DNA of 27,973 nucleotides from CAZEHJ01 sp964512485. GTDB taxonomy: Bacteria; Bacteroidota; Rhodothermia; Rhodothermales; UBA10348. Below the pieces are notes generated by a model. That model was given only the letters and a program-made list of their open reading frames with translations, was not told where the DNA came from and made no database searches. The stretch covers positions 1-27,973 of the forward strand of contig CAZEHJ010000047.1 in assembly GCA_964512485.1 (NCBI GenBank), given 5' to 3'. Within the stretch, counting starts at the first letter, position 1. Each line of letters opens with the position of its first letter. The position numbers and the translations under genes are program-made. Below, one piece after another: positions 1 through 8,434 of this stretch.

Positions 1-6
1 TGGCGC

Positions 7-363
7 TCAAACGCTCAGCTGATAGCTTTCGTTCAGCCAGGATTCCCAGATGGACCGTGGAAGAGGATCCTCTGCAGAGAATCGAGCCGTCACCCACCCC
101 GTGTTTCCTACTTCAAAACGATGCGGCATTTCAGAAGCCAACCTCTCTGCTTCCACCATCGAGTCCTTGAGCTTGAACATGGCTTTGTAACCAACTCCTT
201 TGGCCCCGGGACCAATAAACAAAAATGACCGTTTTTTGGCCTTAAAGGAAGACTGATTGCAAGATGTCCCTTTGTCGACGTCAGAAAACGCCGCAGCCAT
301 TTCCCTGATGGGTTCGGTTGGATCAATCGCCTGATTCATTTGATCTTGAGCTAGATTAGTCAA
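7..363 (-). CDS. MmcQ/YjbR-like (DUF419) small protein
   Basis: This small cytosolic protein of about 110-118 residues resembles the MmcQ/YjbR family, a CyaY-like fold described as DNA-binding by homology but of unclear role. Visible family features are the early KGTSC segment, a central stretch with SFLFIG, an MFKLKD segment, then EVGNTGW and a C-terminal SWLNESYQL, matching the usual order of these blocks. The longest frame starts at a TTG (363). An ATG at 339 gives a start closer to the family's N-terminus and is equally likely. A possible attC-like right box (GTTGGGG on the minus strand, 370-376) lies just upstream, so the gene may be the last recognisable cassette of the array. Family assignment is good; function is not known. 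Confidence 0.7.
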   Translation of the reverse strand: MTNLAQDQMNQAIDPTEPIREMAAAFSDVDKGTSCNQSSFKAKKRSFLFIGPGAKGVGYKAMFKLKDSMVEAERLASEMPHRFEVGNTGWVTARFSAEDPLPRSIWESWLNESYQLSV

Positions 364-369
364 TTAACG

Positions 370-449
370 CCCCAACGACTGGATGATTATAACTCAATAA
401 CCATCCCCAAAAAAGTGGACTCAACAAACGGGGGCCGCTGAGTGTCAAA
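370..449 (-). repeat. possible degenerate attC-like boundary
   Basis: Read on the minus strand, this 80-bp gap between two small genes starts with GTTTGAC, which overlaps the VOC gene's stop codon, and ends with ATCCAGTCGTTGGGG. The end resembles the TCCGCCAGCC-GTTAGRC right end of the repeat family found further right. The conserved centre (CTGGCTGAGG, TTACTTTC) is absent, so this is only a weak candidate. Confidence 0.25.
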
Positions 450-816
450 CATGCTGATCCAACAAAATGATATTGCCATCCGGGTCAGACAACATGACGC
501 TCGCGGGACCAGAAGTCTCTTCATCGGCTTCCGCAATCAATTCGATTCCAGCAGACTTGAGATCAGCTTGAATTTCGCGAATGTCCTTGAACTCTTCGAG
601 TGGGTTCGCGTGATCATCCCATCCTGGATTGAACGTCATGATGTTGCTCTCAAACATGCCCTGAAACAGGCCGATCGTGTGATTCTCATTCCGAAGAATA
701 AGCCAGTTCTTCTCGATATCGCCTCCAACGATTTCGAAGCCTATCGTTTGATAAAAGGTGCTCGACGCCGCAACGTCTTTAACGGCAAGACTGATTGAGA
801 ATGCGCCTAGATTCAT
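445..816 (-). CDS. VOC (glyoxalase/bleomycin-resistance) family protein
   Basis: A 123-residue single-domain vicinal-oxygen-chelate protein. It opens with the typical strand MNLGAFSISLAVKDVAASSTFYQTIGF and ends with the family signature around SDPDGNIILLDQ. Such proteins bind a metal through His/Glu residues contributed by paired beta-alpha-beta-beta-beta units and act as lyases, dioxygenases or drug-binding proteins; the substrate cannot be told here. The ATG at 816 has a good ribosome site (GGAG, 7 nt upstream). The gene is divergent from the AlkD-like gene. VOC genes are common integron cassette cargo, and a second, two-domain VOC gene lies at 26324-27067. Confidence 0.85.
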   Translation of the reverse strand: MNLGAFSISLAVKDVAASSTFYQTIGFEIVGGDIEKNWLILRNENHTIGLFQGMFESNIMTFNPGWDDHANPLEEFKDIREIQADLKSAGIELIAEADEETSGPASVMLSDPDGNIILLDQHV

Positions 817-972
817 AAGAGTCTCCGATAATTTGTGCAGTGACAGACTTTGGATTCAGCCGAAAATAGCCGCCACCACTCGGCACCGGGCCATTAGTCA
901 GCCACGCAATTCGCCGATTAGCTACCTCGACGGATAAAAGGATCTTTGATCAACAGGACCCGTAGCCAAACT

Positions 973-994
973 AACAATTGAGTTAAAAATTGTT
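973..994. promoter_or_regulatory. inverted repeat just upstream of the alkD-like start
   Basis: AACAATT (973-979) and AATTGTT (988-994) form a perfect 7-bp inverted repeat around an 8-nt spacer, ending 6 nt before the ATG at 1001, where a ribosome site would normally lie. It could be an operator or a hairpin limiting translation. No Shine-Dalgarno sequence is seen. Confidence 0.3.
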
Positions 995-1000
995 CTACCC

Positions 1001-1699
1001 ATGACTAAAACTGAGATACTCGAATACCTGAAAGAAAATCAGGATGAACGCGGAATTGTCCATTGGAACAAGCTCGGTGAAAAAACTGGCGGGCTCAAGG
1101 GCTACGGAATCGGGCTGACAAAACTGAGAAAATTCGCCAAAACAATAGGCCGAGATCCGAAGCTGGCTCGTCAGCTCTGGAACTCCAAGGTCTACGAGAT
1201 GAAGATCATCTCGTTGCTCATCGATGACCCGAAAACTATGACAATGGAGCAAGCTGAAACGCAGGTTGATCAACTTCAGGGAATGCACCTGGCGCATGTT
1301 TTTGCTACTTGTGGTGCTCCTCTGGCCAAAACTCCGTTTGTGGTCGAGCTAGCTGATAAATGGATTGGAAGCAGGGACTCGATTCGGCACCGTTGCGGCT
1401 ACGGCTTGCTCTACGAAATCTCGAAGGACAAGCGGAAGAGCGCCCCTGAAGAAGACTACTTTCTGGCCCACATTGCAGACATTGAAAACACGTACTCAAA
1501 ACAGTCTACTGCAGCGCTCATGTCTATGGCTGGCGCCCTGCAGGGCATGGGCATGCGGAGCAAAAACCTCAACGCGGTGGCTCTGAAGGTTGCGAAGAAA
1601 ATCGGCCCCATCGACTTTGATCCAGACGGCCGATGTGATCCTTTCAACGTGGCCAAAAACCTGACAAGCGACTACGCCAAGAAGAAGTTCGGCCTCTGA
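1001..1699 (+). CDS. AlkD-like DNA alkylation repair protein
   Basis: This 232-residue all-helical protein matches the DNA alkylation repair family (AlkC/AlkD, HEAT-like repeats). Known members excise N3- and N7-alkylpurines without base flipping. Visible signs are the GVLT-type segment near residues 37-45 (YGIGLTKLRKFAK), the ARQLWNSKVYEMKIISLLI helix typical of the family around residues 56-75, and later helices including LADKWIGSRDSIRHRCGYGLL. The length is normal. The strand is opposite to most nearby small genes, and the end is 39 nt from the convergent tubby-like gene. The protein is likely cytosolic, as no signal peptide is seen. Alkylation damage repair is inferred from family only. 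Confidence 0.8.
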   Translation: MTKTEILEYLKENQDERGIVHWNKLGEKTGGLKGYGIGLTKLRKFAKTIGRDPKLARQLWNSKVYEMKIISLLIDDPKTMTMEQAETQVDQLQGMHLAHVFATCGAPLAKTPFVVELADKWIGSRDSIRHRCGYGLLYEISKDKRKSAPEEDYFLAHIADIENTYSKQSTAALMSMAGALQGMGMRSKNLNAVALKVAKKIGPIDFDPDGRCDPFNVAKNLTSDYAKKKFGL

Positions 1700-1738
1700 T
1701 CTTATCGCAAAGGGTTGAGCTCTAGTCAGATTCCCGAA

Positions 1739-2200
1739 TCATGATCCCGATCCCTCGCCGCGTCTCCACAACAGAATGACGAGCCAGAATGCGAATGCCA
1801 ATGTCGGGAAATCGTATTCTTCAACGAGAATGTCGAGCTCCGCGTGCCACGATAAGATTCGACGCGGATCAATTGTGGCGATGACCTTTCCATCCAACGC
1901 AATGAAAAAGCTCCTTCTGAAGGCACTGTTGCTCGCAAGGTGCAGCGTCCCCATTGGACTATCAATGTCTACTGATCGCTTCCATGCAGACGTTTTCTGG
2001 GCCGTACAATAAACGCTCTCTCCACGTTTGAGTGACCACGAGCCACTCCAGGCGCCGTGCTTCTTGACCTCGAAGTACTCTTCATCGATTAGTATCGAGC
2101 ACTGTTCACTGGTCCACTTCTGGTCCCAATATGCCTCGTGACCCTCACCTTTCAGGTAGTAGTTCCAGGAAAAAACGTTGTATGGAGCGCCGACGATCAT
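1739..2200 (-). CDS. tubby/LURP-one-like (LOR) small protein with C-terminal membrane helix
   Basis: The chosen ATG at 2200 gives 153 residues; a longer frame to 2254 would run into the upstream repeat. The pattern of repeated beta-strands, the SAFRRSFFIALDGKVIATI segment and a C-terminal hydrophobic stretch ending LAFAFWLVILLWRR match bacterial tubby-C-terminal/LOR-like proteins that carry a single C-terminal membrane anchor. No catalytic residues are evident. Relatives are of unknown function, with possible lipid association suggested by the scramblase-like fold. The start codon lies just past a GTTGACT right box (2203-2209 on the minus strand), which supports this start and suggests a cassette origin. 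The C-terminal match is clearer than the N-terminal one. Confidence 0.55.
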   Translation of the reverse strand: MIVGAPYNVFSWNYYLKGEGHEAYWDQKWTSEQCSILIDEEYFEVKKHGAWSGSWSLKRGESVYCTAQKTSAWKRSVDIDSPMGTLHLASNSAFRRSFFIALDGKVIATIDPRRILSWHAELDILVEEYDFPTLAFAFWLVILLWRRGEGSGS

Positions 2201-2202
2201 AG

Positions 2203-2335
2203 AGTCAACTACGCTTGTCTGTGAAAGAGTTTCCCGACTCGCGTCGCATGGCACTCCACGATTACTGATAAATCCACCGTCCGCAAAGTAACTGGGGCGG
2301 AGTTCGCCATAGCCGATTCGTCCCGATTGATGCGC
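2203..2335 (-). repeat. decayed attC-like repeat
   Basis: On the minus strand it reads GGCGCATCAATCGGG, then ACGAATCGGCTATGG, then AGTTACTTTG (AAAGTAA at 2285-2291), then a GAGTCGGGAAACTC hairpin, and ends in GTTGACT. This follows the block order of the better copies at 23157-23295 and 26207-26315 with many changes. It is the leftmost copy whose TTACTTT block is intact. Confidence 0.4.
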
Positions 2336-2392
2336 CTTTTTCCATATTCAAATAGTAGATTGGCGCAACTGCCCAGAAAACCAACTGAACCC

Positions 2393-4726
2393 ATGCCGCC
2401 GGTTAACCGCTTCCTGAGCGTTGTCGCACTCTGTCTGATCACTGTCCTGCCCTCTTTTGCGCAGGATCAACCTGACGCTCGCAGGCCTGATCTGGAGATT
2501 GCCATCCCAAAATTGGATATTCCCGTGATGTCGATTGATGGCTTCCTCAACGAAGAGGTATGGAGTCAGGCAGCGGAGACGGCGGACTTCATGCAGTTTC
2601 TGCCGGTGGACGGCCGGCCGGCTGAGGATCAAACCACGATCCGGATGTGGTACGGCTCAAGCGCGCTGTATATCGGCATTGAGGCCGAAGAAGCCCACGG
2701 CGAAGTTCGATCCACGCTCGCAGATCGTGACAATCTTGATAACGATGATCGTGTAATCATCGTATTGGATACCTACGACGATCAGCGTTCGGCTTTTGCA
2801 TTTATCGTAAATCCGATAGGCCAACAGGCTGACGGTATGCTCAGAGATGCATCAACTTCTTCCAGTTTTGGCGGCGGAGGACGACCCTTTTCTGTAGATG
2901 AGAATCCCGACTTTGTATTCACCTCCCAGGGTAGGTTGACGGAGTCTGGATTCATCGTGGAAATCGAGATTCCGTTCAAGAGCCTGCGATTCGGAAACGC
3001 GGCATCGCAGAATTGGGGATTCAACGTACTACGAAAAGTCCAACACTCAGACTACTGGTCATCATGGAGCGGCGTTCGCCTCGGAGGCGCTTCATTTCTT
3101 GCCCAAAATGGACAGCTTTCAGGACTTACCGAGTTAAGTCGTGGACGCGTTCTTGATATCAACCCGGAAATTCGAGGAGCCCTGAGCCGAGGCCCCGAAC
3201 CAGAATCGTTTGAGAAAGACACCACCGATCCCCTTGGAATGAACGTCCGATATGGGCTCTCCTCTAATATGGTCCTCAATGCCACCCTGAACCCGGACTT
3301 CTCACAGATCGAGGCGGATGTTGTCCAGATCAATTACGATCCTCGCCGCTCAGTGTCCTTCCCGGAAAAACGCCCGTTTTTTCTGGATGGCATCGAAATG
3401 TTCAGCACTCCAACCCGGCTTATTTATACTCGCAGTATCGCAAATCCACTTGCTGCCGTAAAGGTAGCAGGAAAAACTGGATCTACGACCATTGCAGCAA
3501 TTACGGCTGTAGACAACAGTGGGCCTTCAATAGCGGATGTTGATGCTGCGTATGTCAATGCGATTCGCCTGAAAAAGGACCTGAGTGGACAAAACAATAT
3601 TGGCGTGGTCTACACGGATCGAACACACGATGACTGGTCGAATCGGGTGTTCGCTGTAGACGGAAGTATTATTGCGAGGGACAAGTATTCCTTCCGCGCA
3701 CAGACGGGATTCAGTTCCACATCCGGAATTGATGGGCTGGCACCCATGTGGACGGCAGGGGCGAACGTGTCTACTCGAAAGTGGGCTGGTGGCATCAGTT
3801 CCAGCGGTTATCACCAAGATTTCGATCCGGCAGTCGGCTTTTTGAGTCGAGGCAATCAGGTTACACTGGGAGCGAATGTCAATCGCACCTTTTATGGAAG
3901 CGAAGGGGCATTTCTCGAGCGAGCAAACGTTTCGCTCCGCCTCACGGGAGTCTGGGATTATCAGGGATTCATGGACGGAGACCAGACGGAAGACATCCGA
4001 TTTTATCCGACATTCAACCTTCAGATGCGAGGGGGATGGGGCTTAAATGTTTTCACCTGGATCGAGACATTCGGCTATCCCGACGAGTTTTTTACCCACT
4101 ATTATCTGAAAACGACCACCGGTTTTGTGCCGTACAAGGGCGTACCTCATCTGTTCAATATCGGCCCGATGATCACGCTTTCGACTCCCCAGTTCAATCG
4201 ATTTTCGGGCTTTCTCCGATATGGGTTTGGCCGGGATCCCAATTATGATGAGTGGGCCGATGCGAACATCAGAAATATTGAAATTGAAGGCCGGTACACA
4301 CCCACGGACCAGCTACGCTTCCACCTGCGGTACGACCACCAGCAGCATTTTCGTGCGTCGGACAAGTCTCTGGTCTCGTTGAGCCGCGTGCCCAGACTCA
4401 AGGTAGAATATCAGGTCACACCCACGCTGTTTGTCCGCTTCGTTGGTCAGTATCGATCGTTGTATAAAGACAAGCTCAGAGATGACTCCAGAACGGACCT
4501 GCCAATTTATTACCGAACTGGAGATGGGAGCTTTGTCCTGGCAGAAAGTCGCCGTTCGAATAATATTCAGGCAGACTTTCTGCTCTCGTATCGCCCGACA
4601 CCTGGGACCGTAGTCTTCTTCGGATATGGGACGGCACAGAGCGAAGTCGACACGTATCGATTCAAACATCTGAGTAGGCAACGAGACGGATTCTTTGTCA
4701 AGCTGAGTTATCTGTTCAGGGTATAG
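2393..4726 (+). CDS. CBM9-like / DUF5916 outer-membrane protein
   Basis: A 777-residue exported protein. The ATG at 2393 is chosen because a clean signal peptide follows (hydrophobic stretch to PSFAQ); the frame could also start at 2327, inside a decayed repeat. After the signal, a family-9 carbohydrate-binding-like domain (about residues 20-210) contains IDGFLNEEVW, the TTIRMWYGSSALYIGIEA strand and NPDFVFTS. The remainder matches DUF5916, including NPDFSQIEAD and the FPEKRPFFLDG block, and ends in aromatic strands up to a terminal YLFRV typical of outer-membrane barrels. Family members occur next to TonB and peptidase systems in Bacteroidota and Gemmatimonadota; the substrate is unknown. 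No Shine-Dalgarno site is apparent. Convergent with the NTF2-like gene. Confidence 0.85.
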   Translation: MPPVNRFLSVVALCLITVLPSFAQDQPDARRPDLEIAIPKLDIPVMSIDGFLNEEVWSQAAETADFMQFLPVDGRPAEDQTTIRMWYGSSALYIGIEAEEAHGEVRSTLADRDNLDNDDRVIIVLDTYDDQRSAFAFIVNPIGQQADGMLRDASTSSSFGGGGRPFSVDENPDFVFTSQGRLTESGFIVEIEIPFKSLRFGNAASQNWGFNVLRKVQHSDYWSSWSGVRLGGASFLAQNGQLSGLTELSRGRVLDINPEIRGALSRGPEPESFEKDTTDPLGMNVRYGLSSNMVLNATLNPDFSQIEADVVQINYDPRRSVSFPEKRPFFLDGIEMFSTPTRLIYTRSIANPLAAVKVAGKTGSTTIAAITAVDNSGPSIADVDAAYVNAIRLKKDLSGQNNIGVVYTDRTHDDWSNRVFAVDGSIIARDKYSFRAQTGFSSTSGIDGLAPMWTAGANVSTRKWAGGISSSGYHQDFDPAVGFLSRGNQVTLGANVNRTFYGSEGAFLERANVSLRLTGVWDYQGFMDGDQTEDIRFYPTFNLQMRGGWGLNVFTWIETFGYPDEFFTHYYLKTTTGFVPYKGVPHLFNIGPMITLSTPQFNRFSGFLRYGFGRDPNYDEWADANIRNIEIEGRYTPTDQLRFHLRYDHQQHFRASDKSLVSLSRVPRLKVEYQVTPTLFVRFVGQYRSLYKDKLRDDSRTDLPIYYRTGDGSFVLAESRRSNNIQADFLLSYRPTPGTVVFFGYGTAQSEVDTYRFKHLSRQRDGFFVKLSYLFRV

Positions 4727-4815
4727 GACGGCAGGGTTACGCACCACAAGATTGCGAACCGCTCAAAACGTTCGGCACGATTTCAAACGACCGGGCTGTG
4801 TGCCGCTCGCCAGAG

Positions 4816-5286
4816 CTAATCCAGCGGACGACTGTTCGAGACGTTGCCTTCGACTTTCCAACCAGAGGGCGTTTTTTCATACAGTTCGATCCACGCCCAA
4901 ACGTTTGATATATCTTCGATAGAACCGTCGTCATTCGCGGTCCATCCGATCACCTCCACCTCCGCAATAACCCAACCCAACGAGCCATCATCTGATATCC
5001 GGACCATCGGGGGCTTCACATCGCGATAGCTTTCGAAAGTCGTCCTGGCAAGATAGGGTTCTCTGGCATTGCGACGCTCGGAACGGCCCAGGTGGGTGAT
5101 TTTGCCTCCGTTTGCCGAAATCGTAGTGTCAGCTTCGATAGCCAACCAGGCATCAATGTCCCCATTGAGATGAGCATTGATGATCGTCTGGTGCAGTGCC
5201 AATAATTCTGCCTCGTCGCCGTCGACAGACTGCCCGAGAGCTGCGGATACGAGAAACAAGGAGAGGAATATCGAGAGGAGCTTCAT
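4816..5286 (-). CDS. secreted NTF2-like (SnoaL/DUF4440) protein
   Basis: This 156-residue protein has a signal peptide (MKLLSIFLSLFLVSAALGQS), which decides the ATG at 5286 over a frame start at 5334. The mature part begins with the LLALHQTIINAHLNGDIDAWLAI helix typical of NTF2-like/SnoaL and DUF4440 proteins. It then has SLGWVIAEVEVIGW and a final strand with GWKVEGNVSNS. Such cone-shaped alpha+beta folds act as small-molecule binding proteins, isomerases or accessory domains; no catalytic residue set is evident. Location is probably periplasmic. Upstream lies a 254-bp divergent intergenic region containing a decayed copy of the repeat family. Confidence 0.7.
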   Translation of the reverse strand: MKLLSIFLSLFLVSAALGQSVDGDEAELLALHQTIINAHLNGDIDAWLAIEADTTISANGGKITHLGRSERRNAREPYLARTTFESYRDVKPPMVRISDDGSLGWVIAEVEVIGWTANDDGSIEDISNVWAWIELYEKTPSGWKVEGNVSNSRPLD

Positions 5287-5299
5287 TTTGTAAGCGACC

Positions 5300-5420
5300 T
5301 GTTGTACTACTGCTGAAGAAACGGGACGAGCCAATGCTGCCTCCTGTGAAAGTAATTGTTTCCCGACGACTGAGCCAGTGATACGAACTCACCATTTGCC
5401 TTCGCGATACAACCTGCGAT
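5300..5420 (-). repeat. decayed copy of the attC-like repeat
   Basis: On the minus strand it shows ACTGGCTCAGTCG, a short gap, then ATTACTTTCACAGGAGG (GAAAGTAA on the plus strand at 5348-5355), similar to the copy at 20208-20363. The end boxes cannot be recognised. A CGCGATACAA direct repeat (5403-5412 and 5433-5442) sits at its edge. Boundaries are approximate. Confidence 0.35.
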
Positions 5421-5540
5421 GCGAAACGCCGCCGCGATACAAGTCGAAGCCCCGACCTCGGCTCTGTTTGAACCCGGTCTTTGTTTTCCGCAGGCGAGGA
5501 AGTAACATCTCGTGGTTCCAACTAATCTGGTGAGCAAGAG

Positions 5541-6908
5541 ATGGACATCGGGATTACAAGACGTGACTTTCTGAGGACTACAGGTATGGCTGGCGTTGGA
5601 GTCGCCCTTGCCGGGTATCCTCAGTCAGGCTACACGATGTCGAACAGCAAAATTCGGGTTCTCGCAATAGGATTTGGCCGAATCGGCAACAGAGACCTGA
5701 CTGAGGTCGCCGCTCATACAGCCGTCGAAATCTCGGGATTATGTGACGTGGACAAAGATGCGCTGGCCGCTGTATCTGAGCAATTCCCAGACGCCTTCAC
5801 ATGCAGCGATTACAGGGTAGCCTTCACCGATCACGTCGAAAATTTTGATGCAGTGATTGTCTCTACGCCGGATCATTCACACGCTCCGATCATGATGACT
5901 GCGCTGGCCAACGACAAGCACATTTACGGACAAAAGCCTCTGGTGCACCAACTGGAAGAAATCCAGATGATGGAGACGGCGATTCAGGCCAAACCCCAAC
6001 TGGTCACCCAACTGGGAAACCAACGAATGGTCTATCCAGGGCGGCGTGCTGCGGTGGAAATTCTGCGTTCCGGGCAACTTGGCAAAGCTATTGAAGCCCA
6101 CGTGTGGACCAGTTCTCCTGTCGGCCAGTTTTATTTCAACATAGATCGCATTTTGAGCGAACCCGGTACGCCACCTCCGAATGTGGATTTCAATCTGTGG
6201 CTGGGCCCGTGTGAAGAGCAGCCATATCGCGAGCACCTGCTTCCTCGGAAGTGGAGATCCTGGTGGGACTTCGGTACCGGTGGATTGGGCGACTGGGGAG
6301 TACATCTTCTGGATGTCATCTTTTTCGCCTACGACGAGCTACAATCACCGTTTTCCGTCAAAACGCATGCTCCGGCACCCCCGGATATGTTTCACGCGTT
6401 CCCGTGCCAGTCGACGCTCACGTACCGTGTCGAGTCAGACAACTTTGCTCATCACCACTTCCCCATCTATTACAACGATCGGGGACAAGGACCGTCCCGA
6501 GCATCTTTGGGCCTTCCCGGGCACGAATGGGCGACTTCCAACATGACAGTTGTCGTCTGCGAGGGAGGAATCCTGTCTCTGACTCCTGAGGGAGAACTGG
6601 AAATCTGGAGGGATGGTCACATGACACCCGGCCTCGAAATGCCCGGACTGCCTGAATTTCCTGCTCTGAATCACTGGCATGCTTGGGTGGACAACATCAA
6701 CGGTGTCGATACAGAGTTGCGGACTCCATTTTCGGACGGGGCGCGCATTACAGAGTCTTCGCTGCTGACCGTGAAGGCATCCCGTTTTCCGGGACAGGAG
6801 CTGTTCTGGGACAAAGCGTCCCTGACATTTTCGAATCACGAAGAAGCGACCAATACGATCGTGCGGCGCACTTACAGGGATGGGTTTAGTCCGCCCGTAG
6901 TCGGCTGA
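5541..6908 (+). CDS. Tat-exported Gfo/Idh/MocA family oxidoreductase
   Basis: A 455-residue secreted oxidoreductase. The N-terminus carries a twin-arginine signal (TRRDFLRTTGMAG) typical of periplasmic Gfo/Idh proteins in Bacteroidota and Planctomycetota. The Rossmann nucleotide-binding region follows (IRVLAIGFGRIGN, about residues 37-49), then CDVD and STPDHSHAPIMMTAL. The usual EKP motif appears as QKPLVH, keeping the Lys-Pro pair. The C-terminal domain has WLGPCEEQPY and the WWDFGTGGLGDWGVHLLD block, where Asp and His form the expected active site. Substrates of such proteins are sugars or sugar derivatives; the exact one is unknown. It is convergent with the sulfatase, with only 15 bp between the stops. 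A weak purine-rich ribosome site precedes the ATG. Confidence 0.88.
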   Translation: MDIGITRRDFLRTTGMAGVGVALAGYPQSGYTMSNSKIRVLAIGFGRIGNRDLTEVAAHTAVEISGLCDVDKDALAAVSEQFPDAFTCSDYRVAFTDHVENFDAVIVSTPDHSHAPIMMTALANDKHIYGQKPLVHQLEEIQMMETAIQAKPQLVTQLGNQRMVYPGRRAAVEILRSGQLGKAIEAHVWTSSPVGQFYFNIDRILSEPGTPPPNVDFNLWLGPCEEQPYREHLLPRKWRSWWDFGTGGLGDWGVHLLDVIFFAYDELQSPFSVKTHAPAPPDMFHAFPCQSTLTYRVESDNFAHHHFPIYYNDRGQGPSRASLGLPGHEWATSNMTVVVCEGGILSLTPEGELEIWRDGHMTPGLEMPGLPEFPALNHWHAWVDNINGVDTELRTPFSDGARITESSLLTVKASRFPGQELFWDKASLTFSNHEEATNTIVRRTYRDGFSPPVVG

Positions 6909-6923
6909 GCGGAGTCGGAGATC

Positions 6924-8357
6924 TTAGTCGGATTCGATCCTTGCGTCCATCTGTGACGGGCGGGCCACCATATTGAGTCGGTGCCGTTCGACTTCTTCCG
7001 CTATCTCGGCGATGATCTCAGGGTGATCATCCGAAACGTCGTACTGCTCCGAAGGGTCGTGTTCAAGATTGAAAAGAAGAGGTGGGTCATGAAACGTACG
7101 CTCATTTCCACCACCGTATGCCCACTGGGTGATGTAATGAGCTTTCCAGGCTCCTTTTCTTGCGGCAAACAGCGTCGCGCCCCGATAGTAGAAATACGAG
7201 TCCCGGACTTCGTGGTCGAGGTCCCCGTTCAAAATGGGCACCAGACTTCGACCGTCAAAGATTCGATCATCAGCCAGTTCGCGTTGGTTCAGCTCCAACA
7301 TGGTTGGAAGTAGATCCATTGTACTGGTAACGGATTCGCTTACTTGACCTGGCTCAATCGTGCCTGGCCACCATGCCAGACCGGGCTCGCGAAATCCACC
7401 TTCCCACGTCATTCCCTTTCCCCCTCGCAACAGGCCTGCCGAACCACCTTGAGCATCGTAATACAGCCAGGGTCCATTGTCGCTCGTAAAAAACACGAGC
7501 GTATTCTCGGCAATTCCTTCTTCGCGCAAAACGCTCATTATCGATCCGGCGCTCCAGTCGATTTCTTCCATTACGTCTCCGTACAGACCCCGTCGGCTAA
7601 CACCCTCGAACGATTCTGAGCGAAACAGCGGCACATGAATCATGCTGTGCGCCAGATACACAAAAAATGGTTGATCGCTGTGTTCGCGAATGAATCCGGT
7701 AGCTTCTTCGGTGTATCGTTTGGTTAACGTCTCCTGTTGGGCTGGGCGTTCAATGATTTCCCCGTTCCTCATCAGGGGTACATTCCAGTATTCGCTCTTT
7801 GGCTCAAGAAAAAGCTCTCGCGTCACACCCTGGGCTACCTTGTCCATGTCGTTCGAGTACGGGACGCCGAACCAGTAGTCAAATCCGTTGTTGGTCGGTA
7901 AAAATGACGGCATATGTCCCAGGTGCCATTTCCCGAACGCCGCTGTAGCATAACCGCTCTCTTTGAGCGCTTCCGCCATCGTGATCTCTTCTGCAGGAAT
8001 CCCGAGGCGCGAGTCGGGAAAGAGGACCCGACGATTGTCACTCTCCATGCCCGTCCGGATGGGCAATCGACCCGTCAATAGAGCAGCTCGACTCGGTGTG
8101 CACACCGATGCTGCCGCATAGAACTGTGTGAATTTCATGCCTTCCGCTGCCATGCGATCCAGATTGGGCGTACGAATCGTTGGGTGGCCATAAACTCCCA
8201 GATCTCCGTAGCCCAGATCGTCAGCGAAAATAACGACGATATTCGGGGGGCGATCCGCGTCCGCTGTCTCCTGCAAATTGCATCCACTCACGAAAACCAA
8301 GAGACAGATATTCAGCAGAACATGTCGCTTCACAAAGTAAAAAAGGACTGATTTCAT
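6924..8357 (-). CDS. lipoprotein type I sulfatase (arylsulfatase-like)
   Basis: A 477-residue alkaline-phosphatase-fold sulfatase. The signal peptide ends in the lipobox VSGC (Cys26), so it should be a periplasmic or surface lipoprotein. The metal-binding DD pair (FADDLGYGDLG, residues 46-47) and the formylglycine motif C-T-P-S-R (residues 86-90, cysteine type) are intact, as is FGKWHLGH further on. It therefore needs an FGE-type maturase, which is not in this window. It hydrolyses sulfate esters, probably on a glycan. It lies 77 bp downstream of the GH20 gene on the same strand, consistent with co-transcription and joint attack on a sulfated amino-sugar polymer. The exact substrate class cannot be read from the sequence. 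Confidence 0.92.
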   Translation of the reverse strand: MKSVLFYFVKRHVLLNICLLVFVSGCNLQETADADRPPNIVVIFADDLGYGDLGVYGHPTIRTPNLDRMAAEGMKFTQFYAAASVCTPSRAALLTGRLPIRTGMESDNRRVLFPDSRLGIPAEEITMAEALKESGYATAAFGKWHLGHMPSFLPTNNGFDYWFGVPYSNDMDKVAQGVTRELFLEPKSEYWNVPLMRNGEIIERPAQQETLTKRYTEEATGFIREHSDQPFFVYLAHSMIHVPLFRSESFEGVSRRGLYGDVMEEIDWSAGSIMSVLREEGIAENTLVFFTSDNGPWLYYDAQGGSAGLLRGGKGMTWEGGFREPGLAWWPGTIEPGQVSESVTSTMDLLPTMLELNQRELADDRIFDGRSLVPILNGDLDHEVRDSYFYYRGATLFAARKGAWKAHYITQWAYGGGNERTFHDPPLLFNLEHDPSEQYDVSDDHPEIIAEIAEEVERHRLNMVARPSQMDARIESD

Positions 8358-8434
8358 GACAAATAGAATAGGTTAGCTGATGCGCGAGGGCCTGTAATCG
8401 GCTGATTCCGCTCGATCGACACGGCTTGGAAAGA

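Noticed and set aside
817..1000. attC-like site between the VOC and AlkD-like genes
   Set aside because: Short matches (CTAAC, GTTAA) occur, but the conserved blocks are absent and the order is wrong.
3748..4248. 166-codon plus-strand open frame inside the DUF5916 gene
   Set aside because: It is a shadow frame with no protein-like pattern, within a clearly coding region.
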